A DNA stretch of 64,000 nt from Homalodisca vitripennis (lineage: Eukaryota; Arthropoda; Insecta; Hemiptera; Cicadellidae): NCBI RefSeq assembly GCF_021130785.1, contig NC_060213.1, positions 62,590,001 to 62,654,000 of the forward strand, written 5' to 3'. Below the pieces are notes generated by a model. It saw only the letters and a program-made list of their open reading frames with translations, did not search any database and was not told the DNA's origin. Every line of letters starts with the position of its first letter. The stretch's first letter is position 1. Shown in pieces: positions 46,573-60,129 of this stretch. The position numbers and the translations under genes are program-made.

Positions 46573-47140
46573 CCTAGATACACCCCTGGCCACTGCTCAA
46601 CTTGTATAACAGAGTTGGCTATTGCACTTCAGGACATAAACGTAGTTATTGTTGGTTACACTTCATTCTATCAAGCCGTGTCCATTAAATCTGGGCACTC
46701 GCCTGGCTGTAACGCAGCTTATATAACAGGCCAGTTATGCCCAATTTGTGGTCACATATTGGGAAATAGGCTACTGTAATTGTCTTCCCTTACTCCACTT
46801 CTTGTCGGCCCGGCTCCCAAAATCCTAGTTATAGCCTACCCTAAACAACTATCAAAAAATATAACAGGCCAATAATCGTGTGAATTCTTTCAGCCGGGGT
46901 GTCTAAGGACCTAAACTCAACCTAGCCATTCCCCAGCGTGTATAACAGGCCAGTTATGCCCGTTGTGTGACCGCACTTCGGTGAATAAAAATAATGTCTG
47001 CCTCCCCTCCCCAAATGGTTTGTCGATCCGGGTACCAGCAGATCTAGATACACCCCTGGCCACTATCCTGCTTGTGTAACAGGCCAGGTTATACCCGTCG
47101 TGTGATCGCACTTGAGGAAATAACAGTTATTGTCGACTCT
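46573..47140 (+). repeat. Interspersed repeat units sharing TATAACAGGCCAGTTATGCC
   Basis: Related units occur at about 46573-46660, 46722-46770, 46860-46890, 46917-46997 and 47043-47140. The full unit reads TAGATACACCCCTGGCCACT, CTTGTGTAACAGGCCAG, GTTATGCCCGT, GTGTGATCGCACTT, GGAAATAA. The first and last units share the 5' block, the middle ones only the centre. It is probably a broken-up mobile element or a local amplification. Confidence 0.7.
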
Positions 47141-47389
47141 CCCGCCTTCTATCGGCGACTCCCTGAATTATCCGGTACCGCAGTCGCACCCAGTACCTCT
47201 CTGAGACTGATGTTTGCGTTTCGTTCCGCTAAGCGCACGGCTCCGCGAACATTTCAGTTGTTTGCTTTCAATCATCCGCCGAGATCCCTCCGTCAGTCTC
47301 CTCTCCGTCGGAACAAATCGTTATCTGCTCCGCTCTGCGCTTTTCCTGATTGCTTTCAATTCAACAGAATTTGATTTAAAAAGTTAATG

Positions 47390-48370
47390 TTATTGTCTAA
47401 TAACTACTGTTTCGACAGTAGGCCTATGGTTTTCACAATGGACATTTAGTTACGTTGTAAAATATAGAGCCAAATTACACGAATTAAGATTAGTTTTCGC
47501 AAGCTGTTTACTATTATGTTATAATATTCACCTTTTTTTACTAAAAAGAGAGGCCGATTCCCTTTTTAAGGCTGCCGGGCCTCATGGGCCACTGGCGTGT
47601 ACGAGGATCTTGTCAAAAAGAATAATGGGGTGAGTCAATGGAACCTAACTAAACATTAATAAATTAACCTGTAATATTCTCGATACGGCTTTGAGTCCAT
47701 CCTCGTTGCTGTCTATGTATCGTTCTTATAACCCATTCTACATCTTCTTTTCCTCATGCCGGTTAGCAATAGATAAATCCTTTCCTCCACAATTTTCCAA
47801 TTTATTTAATAAGTTCTTAAAGCAAATTACCGTACTTAAAATATGTAAAAAGAACTAATATGGGAATCTACTTGACTAATTAACGTTTATTGCTAGAGTC
47901 TCATTTTTCGTAACTCTATTAACAGTAAATAAATCGTTCTTTTTTATAAAAAGGAGAGGCAGATTCCATTTTTAAAAGAAGAAGGGAGAAAGATGATACA
48001 GTGCAAGGTCGATGGTACTACAGTCAAAGAAAGGAGCTGAACCTGGACTATCTCTAGTTCTGATTCAAAGTCCTACGTATCAGACCGCTCGCTCCAGAAT
48101 AAAACAATTTAAATACAACATAAAATTATAACAATCCCTATTCGTCGTTGGTGTAGGCCTAATGTAAAACACGGTGTATTTTTATTTGTTAAGGTTGAAT
48201 ATTTTTAATGTAGGCTAATTATATTTTGAGACGTCGACTGTAAAAACGTATTAAGCATGGACAGATGAGCGAATTAAAATAATATTCCTAGATCCAATGA
48301 AATACCCTAACATTTTTATGACATTTAGAAATTAAAGCTAAAGTGAAAAGTGAAAACGTTATTTTAACGC
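47390..48370. other. AT-rich intronic sequence with a short direct repeat
   Basis: AAAAAGAGAGGCCGATTCCC (about 47542) and AAAAAGGAGAGGCAGATTCC (about 47949), each followed by TTTTTAA, form a ~30-bp diverged direct repeat 400 bases apart. Nothing else recognised. Confidence 0.45.
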
Positions 48371-49329
48371 GTGAAGGAGGGAAAGGTTGAAAGAGCCCGC
48401 TTAACCACAAACCTCTCCTCTATGTGGTGTTGACTAATGAAACTGTAGAGAACAAATTAGCGGGAGAGAACGGCGCGGCGGTTAGGGTGCGGCAACAAAA
48501 CTTGCAAGGCAGCGCGGGGAACGGGGAGGGGGTGTCTAAGTGGTAAAACAAACGTTGCCAAGTAGAATTAATTGAAAGGAAAACATGTTAATAATAGCGT
48601 AATTAGCAGGGCGCGATTTAATAAGGGCGGCGAGGGAGAGTCGGGGATTGTTAACCCTGTTAGGTTGGTATAATCAATACCTTCACACTGACAAAGTCTG
48701 CAAGCTGTGGGCGACAAGGGTATTAAGGGTCGGATCTCTTGCGTTCATTGATACTTTCATTGATGCTGCCAACTTTTGGCGGATCGTTCACGTCGTGTTT
48801 ATGTTGGTATTACTGCAGCATGCGTCTTTTTGGAGCGATCTCAGGCGGCAATTCTCAGTACTAATGTTTTAGCGGCCGTGGACGCGTGACGTATTATTTG
48901 AGGAGTCTTGAAATTGTAATTTTAAATGATCTTATTTTTATATAAACACCAGTTACATTGTTATTTTTTTTTTTTCAAGTCCAGTTGCAAATGAAATGCA
49001 GTGTGGTTTTTTATAGAATATGGACATTATTCAGTAAGAAATAACTATTTTTCATGAGTTTGGTAACGGTTGTTTGTTTTTTATGTGCTTAATGCTGTGT
49101 GTTAGAATAATAAAATAACACTTTTGAAAGGAATAAAATTTACTTAAAGGTTTTTAAAGGAATTCTGATACGATCGAGAAGTGTTGAACCCATTTTCTGC
49201 ATTGGCTGTTTATACTAAATTATTGTACCCTCAAGGCGCCATTATTCATACTCCAGATCAAGACGATACTTCCTCGTTACGGCTTGTGAAAATATCGTCG
49301 ACGTATAAAATCACGATTGAACCACAATC

Positions 49330-50300
49330 GAGATGATTGATGAGGTGGGGTGGGGGGAGGCAATACGCCCCGTACTTCACTGAAAAGTGGCTGCGATTAG
49401 AGCCGGAGGGGAAGTCGGAGCGGTTTCAGGACTTTCATCTTTTCCGCTTTTCCGTATTCTCTGAAAAAAGGATGTTCCCTCTTTTCATTTCGGCACCCCT
49501 CCTTCTCTTTCTGCCACACCAGTGCAGATCCAATATCGCCATAGTCGACTGCAAATGCGCCTCGCCTTTCTCTGATTGGATTCGGTCGGCTCTCTCTTCT
49601 CTCGCTTTATTCAACCCGTGCTGTTGAGTGTCGAGAGGAAAGCTTTGTGTTGGCGGATCTGCAGTGCCGATGTACTTCGGATCACCGAGAGTTCCTTTCT
49701 TTTCTGTATTCCCATGACAATATTGCCAATTAGCTGCCTTTGAGTCGAGTGCACTGTGAAGTGACTTCTTCATTCGCCCGTGAAGACAAAAGAAGGTCCA
49801 ATCGGACCCATCTGGGGAGATTTATTTTTCTCAAAGATTAATATAGTCCAATAAATATCAAGCCAAACCATTTAGTGTTTGAAAAATATTTCTTCGTTAC
49901 AAACTCTACCTACTTTTGTAAATTACAAAACGTCTGTGTATCTACCTAGAATTAACCATCGCCCAAATGTAGATCAACTTCTAGTTGTGAAAGTACATTT
50001 CTATGTCATGGTACGGGTGTTGAGCGTCGGCTGAAGTAGTGAGTGTTTGTACTACTACAGTATCAACTGACCACAGTGTATCCAGTGTAGGACCGACCCA
50101 CTAATAACAGCTGCGGTGGTAATTGAAGTGGGGCTGACCGCACCCCCCCTCCCCAACACAACCGCTCCCCCTCCCACCAAACACTCTCTCCGCCACCCAC
50201 CAAACCGAGCTGACTTACCCTCTAATTACTCGGGTTGGCTTCCCCAGTCACCTGTTACCTTCCATTTAGTCATCCTAATCGTCTTGCGATTATTTATTAA
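49330..50300. other. GC-rich block then mixed sequence, no gene seen
   Basis: Frames of 96 and 112 codons on opposite strands (49337-49627 and 49435-49773) overlap and have no domain signatures. Pyrimidine-rich C-tracts are at about 50140-50215. Confidence 0.35.
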
Positions 50301-52020
50301 AACAATTTTTATAAATTAGCGAAAAGACGAAATGGGTCGATAGTTGACGTATTTTTCTTTGAAAATATCGATGTGCTCTTACTATGATCGAAGGCCTTAA
50401 ATTACGAGGCTAAGACGCTTAATTTTAATAATTATGCAACATTTTATTAACACGTGTTTAGTGAAAAATGTGTAGCGTACTTTTTCATATCTGTAATGTA
50501 GTGTTTTTAATATTTAGGATCCTGATTGTTCTTTCATTTAATAAGATTTTTTGACACTCAAAAACATAAATTGGAGAGTTAAAACATTTAATTGTTTCTT
50601 GGAAAACATTACTACGTCATAAGTAGACTACTGTAGTATAAGTAAAATCCGTAAATAAATGAATTAATCCTATGTACTTAACTATTAAATTAAATGAAAT
50701 GGTAGCCTATAGTAACCGTGAATTGCACTAATCTTCAATTCTCAACCAAACATGTAATAATGTAATAAGTTTTTTTTTGCTTATGCACATCCATAACGCC
50801 CGCTGCGTCGAGCGGATTCGATTTCGCCTCGTCAAGTTGGTAAGACTGATAAGAAAGTTGTAGCCCCTTGACAAATCAGCTGCCGAATTGCCGTGGCTGA
50901 CAGCTAGCAGGTCGTGTAAGTGGGTTACTATCTGAGCTCCCCCTGCCACCCTTTCTCCTCCCCCCCCCCACGTCACCAACTCTCCCACTCAGGAAGTGCT
51001 TAATGTTGTTGAGACGACTCCATTAGAACAAACCGCATGTCACCTTCAAGTTTCTCTCCCCCTCCCCCTCCCATCACCTCGAGTTTGCTCCGTCAGTGGT
51101 AAACTCCCTGGCAGATTTTCTCGCTAGTTTAAGTTTCTGCGTAAATAGTGTGAATTATTTTGAATTCCATCTCTTATCGATGTGAATTTTGTCAAATCAG
51201 ATTGCTTATGATAAACAAACAATGAATGAAAGCTAGAAAATAATCATCGTCCACTTCTAGTTGATCTCCCAATAAGTAGTAACTTAAACCTCCAAATTAT
51301 ACATACAGCTGTGAAGATTTGAATGAATGTTGTTGTTCATTCCATAGTACATTATCTTAGATTTCAAACTAAACACCACCTTTTATCTAAAAATTGGACA
51401 CTAGTTCATTGTAGATTATAATATTGATTAATTAGTAAGGTTTTGTTCTTTTAATTGGTTGTAACTTTACGCGTCCAAAAGATTTTTTTACTTTCGGTAA
51501 CACGAAACCAACACATATTTCACAAGAAAATTGAAAAGCCTTAACTTACCTGCAAAACTTTACAACAAAATAATGGAGTAATAAATTTAATAATGTATTT
51601 ATTAAGAAATAATTATAATTTGATGTATCTTATGAGACGTAATTCAAGGCCATATCGGCACAGACGCTCTCGACAATCAATTACAGGAAACGTTGGGGTG
51701 TGATTTGTAATGTGGTCAATCAGTGTTCAACATCCGTAACAACACGTCCCACAGGGGACGCACTGTAATGGGTCATCATTCAGCGAGCTCAGTGTAGCCT
51801 ACCGCCTGACCACAAATCAGTCTATTGACCGCCGCCGCCGTGGGCCATATAGATGGCTCCATAATCATACTGTTATTACACTAGGCTGTAGGCGATCCTT
51901 GTGGGGGAAGGGGGGAGGCACGTAATTAGGCATCTCGGCAGGTGCCTACGGACCCCCTAACGTCCACTTCCGCGACCCGTAATGACAAGGACCCTAACCT
52001 GCCTCAAGACGCCTTACAGT

Positions 52021-52145
52021 ATTATCCACCTAATCACCCAATATTACACCACTTTGCGGTAATTACGGCGCCGCTAATTGTAATTACCTCGTTGTAATTT
52101 ATCGTAAACGCTAATTGGGCACATTAATTTGTTAATGGCGCACTT
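52021..52145. promoter_or_regulatory. Dense homeodomain-motif cluster with a TAATTA inverted repeat
   Basis: About seven TAATT/AATTA cores lie within ~85 bases: GGTAATTAC (52058-52066), CTAATTG (52074), GTAATTACC (52080-52088), GTAATTTA (52094), CTAATTGG (52111), ATTAATTT (52123) and TTAATGG (52132). The first and third form a perfect 9-bp inverted repeat around GGCGCCGC. It lies in GC-rich block 51640-52270. It looks like an enhancer core, but activity is unproven. Confidence 0.4.
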
Positions 52146-53637
52146 CGGCGCGGTGATTATCTTTAGTTTCGAGCGGCCCTTTCGCTTTCTCACGGATCTG
52201 CACCTTAATCGGCTATAATGCAAAAGAACCAGTCTTAAGGTGGAGGTATACGACCGGTTTCTAACCATAAAACGTAGTGTGCCGTAAACTGCGTTTATCG
52301 AAGTAGCAATTCCTTCGTGAGCGCGATGTGCAAAAACTTTACGATTAGTAAATTATATAGCTGTAATTGCATTTACTTTTTGTACACACAGGTAACTAAA
52401 TATTTTATTTCCATTCAGAAGTACAATTTATAACACTAGCACATTTAAAATACTGTTTCAATTTCCACGAACAACAATGTCTTGTTGAAAGTTATTCTAT
52501 CTCTGTCTCACGTATCTGTACAGTACATCGCCGCTGTTATGTTGGTAGGGTGTTCTGTATGCGGAACTCGCGTCAGTACTACCAACCCAACACATCAAAT
52601 CAACACGTGACCCGTGTGCGCGCACGTACTCCTGTATTTCATTACGTGTCGATGTGTGAAGTTTGTTATTTGTTTTTGTTCGGTTGGCAGAGCTGCGGCG
52701 CATGGTTAATGCCCACATGAAAGGCTTATGAACGTAATGCCGAATCAAGATTTATCTCTAAAATAACAATAAATATTAATAAATTGGCAACACATTTATT
52801 GAGCATTCAGATTTAATGTCGCCTTGAGGTGTTAAGAAAACACTGTTGTGTGCAAGAATCCGTATTGGGCAAATTAAAATTTACTCAATGGTGGGGAGGG
52901 GGGCAATTTTTCTATTATTACCACAATTATTGTGGTTCTCAAGTTATTTTCAAGAAATGTTCCCTAAAGAGTACGTTAAAATTTGGTTCAAACATCTTAT
53001 AAGTATTTACTTGCTTCCCACTGGAATTTCAATAAAACAGCGAAGAGCAATCATAGGCTCCAGTGAAATACCTTACAACACGAATGTTTAAATGTTTATT
53101 CGTAGACCGGATTTGATTGAAAAAGAAATATCAATATTGTTTGAAATAACTATTTCAGATTATCAAATACGCAACAATTATAACCATGATAACACCCACT
53201 CTCTCTCGGCAAAAACTGCAGACAAGACGATTTTACAATGTATATGAAACGTAAAAACGTCAAAGGTACGAGCCTATAACAGCCGATCTGTATAAATCTT
53301 CACTCTTCCATTCTTTCGTGTTCTGCCACGCATCAGTGGAAAAACGTAATTATATTTTTGTTGACATACAAATAATCGTTAAACATATCAGTATCCCTTG
53401 ATTAGTATTGTAAGTTTTATCATTGCGACCATTAAGGAGTGGACACCAGTTTTGTTTGGGCAAAGAAAATTCGTACAACCCAATTAATAAAATAAGAAAT
53501 GTAGATAGAAAATATATGGAAGGGTATGCTCCAGTATTATGTTTTATAAAACATACGGTCACATTTAGTTGAGAGATGATAAATCGTGACCGCGTACGCA
53601 AAGTAGGTTAATCGGACTAATTTGTTTGCTCGGTGAC

Positions 53638-53669
53638 GTTTAGCCCCCCTTTAATGATACGCCCCTGGA
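53638..53669 (+). repeat. Terminus-like fragment of the 'GATACGCCCCTGG' repeat family
   Basis: TTTAGCCCCCC followed by TTTAATGATACGCCCCTGG matches the right end of the element at 61427-61669 (TTTAGCCCCCCCTCTTATATACGCCCAGGG). Only the end appears to be present here. Confidence 0.45.
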
Positions 53670-53773
53670 TAAAATCTAACCTTATCAACCGCAGCCCTGT
53701 GATATTGAGAGGCAGCCGTCGTGCAGGCGATGGAGACTTAGGCAGCGTGACAAACAAGTCGAGGGTGAATGTT

Positions 53774-53788
53774 TGGGGGGGGGGGGGG
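53774..53788. repeat. Poly-G tract
   Basis: A run of about 14-15 G residues, part of a GC-rich block. Confidence 0.9.
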
Positions 53789-54029
53789 CAGGCGACTCAC
53801 GACTTCCCCCGGGAATCAATTTGCCCGCCGCGTGTGTTATTTATGTTAGCCAGGGGTGTACGGGTGGGCGGGTGGAGGGGGTGCCAATAAAGGCGGCCGA
53901 GAGCTCCCCCAATATTTGTACACGGTGTCGGATGCAGCCTTTGCGGGAAATAATCCCGCCAAAACAAACAACCCCGGTCGTAAAATATTTATCGCGATTT
54001 GGGGCTCTCGTTTAATCCGTCCTTGATTT

Positions 54030-54930
54030 CTTGAGGGAGGAAGTCTGCGGGTTTTATACCAAAGATGGAGATGGACAATTGCAACCCTCGTGGAACTGTG
54101 GTTGTCGTGGAACAGATTTGTCTTTCGTTATAACCTTGATGAAAGTATGTAATACCCTATTATAAATATATAACAGTGTAATTTTTATAATTTTATCACG
54201 ATTAAAGCAAATAAAATAAAGCACATAATGACAATAATGTCAGTCAAGCTTTTAGGGGATATGAACAAGAATAGTCGATCACTTTCTTATTCCCTCTCCC
54301 CCCAAAGAGAAACAACTATATTCATTGTTTTATTTGATTTATACTTATTTTATTTGGAATTGTATTTCCGTAATATTAATTTTACTGTTGCCACTTTGTC
54401 GTTAAGCGCAATAATTATTTAATTAGGAAAATTCTTATTTTACTTTTCGATTATAATTTTTAAAGAACATTGTGCTGATATTTTACTGTTGATTTTATTG
54501 TAGTGCGCGTCATAAAATAATTTCTGTTAAAATTGTATTAGACTGTTATAATTTCTGAATTCAATACAGGTTACACCAACTGTTTCCAATGAAATGCCAC
54601 ATAACAGTTTACGTTCATAGAAAAATGTAGCAAGTTTGTTCTTCCAGTTTAGTAAGTAAAAGAACCCTCGTGTGCTTTTCTACGTCTTGTTTTTAAAAAT
54701 AAACTAAGTAAAAATTCGTCATAGACGTGATTTTTAATAATATTTTAACAATTTTAAAATGCTAGTTCCACATTTAATTTAAAAACCGTCACTATTATTT
54801 TTAGTAATAACAGTTTTAATCACGTGAATTATAAGTCCCTTTGTTCGCAAATTGCAAATTAGTTGTAAAATCACTCGGCAACGACACGTGGACGTAATTA
54901 AAAACTCATTATTCTGTTTTATTTACATAT
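54030..54930. other. AT-rich intronic sequence
   Basis: No feature recognised. Beyond it, 54955-55090 has further TAATTAATTAA-type cores in a GC-rich context. Confidence 0.4.
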
Positions 54931-55310
54931 TACTCAGATGTTTTCATGCGCGGCCAATACGGACAACTAATTAATTAATCGTATAGAATTGTTAATTAGC
55001 CGGTCTGGCGGGAAAACGCGGTGAAATAATTTTTCCGAACTGCCCCACCACGCCGCGCTTGCTCGTCCCTACACAATTAATTATTGTCCCCGGCCAGGGA
55101 CGACCGGCGCCATATGTTTAATCGACTCTGCAATCCCACCACTATTATTATTTCCTCCCCTATTTCCGCTTTGTTTCACAATATAATTATCAGCCCGGGC
55201 GGCAATATTACGGCGTGCACAATTTAATGCGATTACCGTCTAACGTGGAGTCAATATCTCGGCCGAATTAATTCTTGTGATATTCGGTGGTGCAGTGCGA
55301 TAAGGGGTCG

Positions 55311-57640
55311 AAGTCGACAAAAAGTATTTATGAAAGTCAAAAACGCGTCCAAAATTTAAAAAAATCGTATTAGTAAAATGAGATATGTAAGTTGTTGAAA
55401 AACCCAAATTCATAACTAAAAACTCTGAACGTTAACTTGCGCATGATACACTGTAGCTGCGAGTTATATCCGTTGAAAGTTTTAAAATAATGATTTAATA
55501 TCTTTTGCTTTATTTATTGTTTTAAAATATTGTGGTTGTAATTTTACTATACAGTTATTTAGTCTGGGTTTTCCTTCGTGTCTGGTTTCAAAACACAAGC
55601 AGCAGCGTTGTTTGTTATTATTATTATTTTTTTTTTTTTTAATTAATCCAAGAGTATGAATCTAAGTTTGTAGCACCGTTTTGGGACAACTTATAATCTT
55701 CTTCAAAAGAAGAAAAAATTGTTAAAGAAGAGGCTATGGAATTATTTTTTACAGTATGTACTTGGAAGTCGACTGGAGAGACATGTAGTTTATCCATAAA
55801 AAATTTAGGAACCCAAGAATAGAATCAAAACAGCATGTAATTTCTTAAATTATTTTGAATTTAAAATATACAATTTCTTTAAATCATAAATGACATTCAC
55901 TGAAGCTATAAGTAATGTAAATAGTGTACAATGCTCACAGTGTCTTTAGCAGTTATGATTTCGGCTTAATGACAAACTTGCCTAAATTTCCCACTTTAAG
56001 TGCCTTCAATTCCTCGTGGAGTTATAAACGTTTTTTTCCAACTTTTTCTGTACTCAGGGAACTTACCTTGGAGGGCCGTGATGAATTTTAAATGTATTTT
56101 CCAAAATAGAAATGATTGCAGCGCAAACCTCTTCTAGGAAGTAAGGCGAGTTTATCACTCGTGCTCAGATGTTCTATATTTTTGGTTTGTAAAGGACTAT
56201 CGGTCTTATGACTGGGAATGGTTTCCCTTCCTCGCTATCAGTGAAGTAGATTAATGTCAGCTCGATATCTTCAGCTATGATCGGATAAGATAGCAGTCGG
56301 AAACCACAAATACGTCTACTTTAAGTCTTGTCCAATCGGTAATAAAGAGCGTTTATCTCTTCTATTACCATAGATGTAGTATAGTTGAAAACTTTGGGAC
56401 TATATATCGAAAATTAACTTATCCGATTTAAAAATAACATTACACTAGATCGAAACCCTCACATTAATTCCTTAGGGTCTTATAAAATAATTTAAATATT
56501 TGTTTGATAATTGTATAAATCTATCAACGGCGAAAAAAAACATTTGTATAATTTGATGTGACTTTAAACTCGTATATGTCTCCAATAAAACTGATCTATC
56601 AAGAAATCTATTAATTTAATACGCCTATTGAAAATTTACTATTAAAATAGAAACTGATTGTAACATAAATTAACAGTTGTTTCAGGTTTGTCATTACAAT
56701 TAATTTCATATTCTACACATTTTTTTATTTACACAGTAAAACAGGTCATAGATGTACAGTTTTTTTATAATACATGTTTATATATCTAGAGCCTTAAGTA
56801 GCACAATGCATTGTATATAATATGATGGTGGTTCGTGTAGTTTGAATTAAAACCTGTTAATCTTCCTGTTACGAGGTAATGAGATCGAATATTTTAACGG
56901 TCCTAAATTGGTTTTAAGTGGTAGAGATGTTGAAAACCATTTATATTGTGCTAAGGTAGATTGCAAGTGTTAAAGCATCAGTTTTGTAACGTAACAATTC
57001 ATCTGTGAACTAACTTCTTTCATATGAGTACACGCAAGTATATAAATAATATGATCTTCACAATATGTTAAGTAAAATTAATTTGCTGTGCAAAGTAAAG
57101 GTAGTTCATTCTTCAGTAACCTGTTATACAAGGCGCACTTGAACCTTGTGAAACTTTTTTGTCAAAATTTGTTATTAGGTCAAGGAGAGAGTGTTTTAAA
57201 TCATATACTTACGTATAAATCTCTTGTAATTTCATAAATTACTTGTCATTAGATTGTATAAAATTAAGATCGACAAAATTCTTTTATTTTGGCAGGATAT
57301 ACAATTATTTGTGTTGTAAGGATAGCATATGTTGGGGTTTAAAAATATTGATAAAACCAAAAACAGTATCATTTTTAGCATTCTGTGAGATTAGTTTTTG
57401 CATAAAACATACATACGTACGAAACACTAGACACTGTATATATATGATCGTACTTAAATTGGTTTCTGGAACGATGGTTAGATTTAACACAATGTTGTGG
57501 CATTCTGAGCCAATTCTGTAATTTTCACAAATTTGATGAAATAAAACAGATTTTCCAATGCAATGGTCAACAATGTTTGACATTTACTCACACTTAAACA
57601 TAATTTATGGACGTTTAATAAATAGAAATGCTGTATCAGC
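55311..57640. other. AT-rich intronic sequence
   Basis: Contains a T-run at about 55627-55641. Two mirror-image 92-codon frames at 57243-57583 on opposite strands have no family signature. No gene or RNA supported. Confidence 0.4.
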
Positions 57641-58440
57641 ATCAGCGCATCGTGGGGTCGACATGCACCAAACTATCATGTATATGATTCAACATTACAT
57701 GATTACTGCCCAATAGACATTAACGCTGCAGGCCAGGTAGTTATCATATTATATATACAAGCGGTATCGTCGGCCGGACATCCTGCGATAATATGCTGTG
57801 ATAAGCTTCTAATCAGACCATTTCCCCTGACATAGGATTTAATTAGTTTACCCGCGCTGATGCGATATATTCGGATTTTCTATCATGATTAAATTAACCC
57901 ACGTAAAATCGCCCTTTGACTCTGCGCTCGTACAGCGAACGCGTTTAGCGTTCAAATTGTAGCCAATTATCTAAAGTTTCACATCAATGGGATTATCGTG
58001 TTATTATTTTTGCAAATACTTAATTTAGAACAGTCCTCAAACGAAATAATGTAATGTTAATATTAACTTGATACGTGTTGGTTCTCAATCGAACAGTAAC
58101 TCAGTTATGCGCTGTATTGAAAATGTAATTTAATTTCAATCGTCCATTCGTCATTATATAATCTCCGATATTGCAGTTTTATTTGCATCGATGTATGGTA
58201 AATAGACAATGGATATCAAGCATCATGTATTTATTATACCAACGTATGAAAGGGGGAAATGAAATTTGCCAGTGCTATTTTACATGTTAATACCTTATTT
58301 GTAAGAATGGGATAAAGAATATTTTCGTACAATTCACTTCAGTCAAAAATAGAGGACGGATATTTTTTATAACACGCATTTATTCCCTTTTTGACGAAAT
58401 ACTGACCTTTCAACAATCGCGCTATCCCTTGGCGGCATCA

Positions 58441-58765
58441 CTCGGTTAACCAAATCTACGTCTGGTAACAATACACCGGTTAATTGTTGCCATGGTGTGT
58501 GCTCAGAATAGAACGCGAGGCTACATGCGCTAAAATCTCCCCGGATAACTGATGCAATGACTGAACCGGTTAACTGGTAGAGAAATCAAACTACACGTGT
58601 GGATACATGTGTAGCTACGGTCACTTCCGGTTAACCGGAAAGGTGAGTAGTTACATTACCACGATTAACCGCCACGGTACGCGCGTAATTAAGCCGCACA
58701 CAGCTCCCCGGTTAGTGAGTAGTAAAATCCCCATTATTAAACTAATAACCGGTTCAGTGAGCGCT
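58441..58765. promoter_or_regulatory. Cluster of Grainyhead-type AACCGGTT motifs
   Basis: ACCGGTTAA (58475), GAACCGGTTAAC (58563), the perfect palindrome TTCCGGTTAACCGGAA (58625-58640), CCCCGGTTAG (58706) and AATAACCGGTTCAG (58744) carry the AACCGGTT/AACYGGTT core recognised by Grainyhead/CP2 factors. Looser matches are CTCGGTTAACC (58441) and ACCGGTCGG (58775). Five good sites in under 300 bases is far above chance. The block is GC-rich in an AT-rich intron. Binding is inferred from the motif only. Confidence 0.45.
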
Positions 58766-60129
58766 GTCGGACGCGTACCGGTCGGCAGGTAATACCGTTC
58801 ACCAAAGCTTCTCACCGGATTATTCTGATTGGGAACGGTAATCCTGTAAAAATCTACGCTCGGACAAAACGGAATGATAAATTCGCGCTTTACAGGGGAT
58901 TAAGCGAGGGAATTATTCAAACAATGAGAGAGTCCTGGGCGTATTTTTCCGTATTTAATTTGTCAAAGACTGACGGGAATTATTAATGTGATACCTGTTT
59001 TACTCTCCCGCCTCGTCAGCGTATTTAGCCAGTTACGAACGATGTTTTGTTGTTAATTATGTTGACAAACTCCTCTTTATAATTAATTTTGTGCCTACAT
59101 GATGTTTAGTTGAAATTTTTATCCCGCTAATTCTCCACTCCGTTACTTTAGATTTATTTAACGAGTTTCTCAACAAGTTTAAACGAAATTATTCAAAAGT
59201 TATAAAAACTATTGAATATTTTCGCTGTACGTAATCCATATAATTTTAATTTTAAATACGTAATGAACGTTCAATATATGAAAGCGTTGTAGTTTTTTTA
59301 AGAGAACTAGCATAGTATTTTCCGCTTGCAATTTGTAACTTGTTACTTTATAGCACTCCTTGATGTACTCGTTGCTTGATGTTTTTTTGAACCCATACAG
59401 CCATTGTTAAATAAGTACGAGAAGTCATGAAATGTGCACTGTTGACATACTAACAGGTACTTTTATACTGTCAATAGTTTCCGAGTAAACCCTCATTTTT
59501 TAAGATAGTTACACGTTTCTCGTCCAATTGGAATAGAGGACACTTTTTCTGTTTGAAGAATTGTTTTTAAACATAGTTTAGGGGAATTTTATAGTGGGGA
59601 CATTGCTTTACAAAATTACTTTTGTTTATTAACCTATGGTGCGCAGTTGTTCCTTCAACAGCTATAACCCCACCTCTTTGTTTACTATTGATTTTGGAGT
59701 GCATTATCGAACTGCGAATGGGGAGGAACATCACTGGCCCAATCGCGACACCTTGCGAAACGCCGTATTTGTGACGTCATCGCTGCGGCCATCTGCCCGT
59801 GTTTACAGGGGGCTGTTTAAGTCCGATATAATCGGGTGGCCTGGGGAGTAGCCCACCCCTGGTTCTGCCGCCACGCCGTTTGCCGTTACCGTTTAGCCCC
59901 ATCCCCTCGACATGCACCCCTGGCTAAATAAACAGGGTAATTACGCGTTTCACAACCGAGCAGAGTGACAGTTGGCGGTGATTGGGTCGACAGACGTGCA
60001 AACGAGAGATTATCTCATGGGATTTACAGCCAGGCAAGGGTATCTGCCCGTTTGTAGGGATGAGACGCGCCCTGCGTATTGTATCCAATAAATGGCGGGG
60101 GAATCAGCGTACATATGTTCTCCGTATAT

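Noticed and set aside
49337..49773. Opposite-strand frames of 96 and 112 codons
   Set aside because: They overlap each other in a GC-rich block and show no domain signature; shadows of composition.
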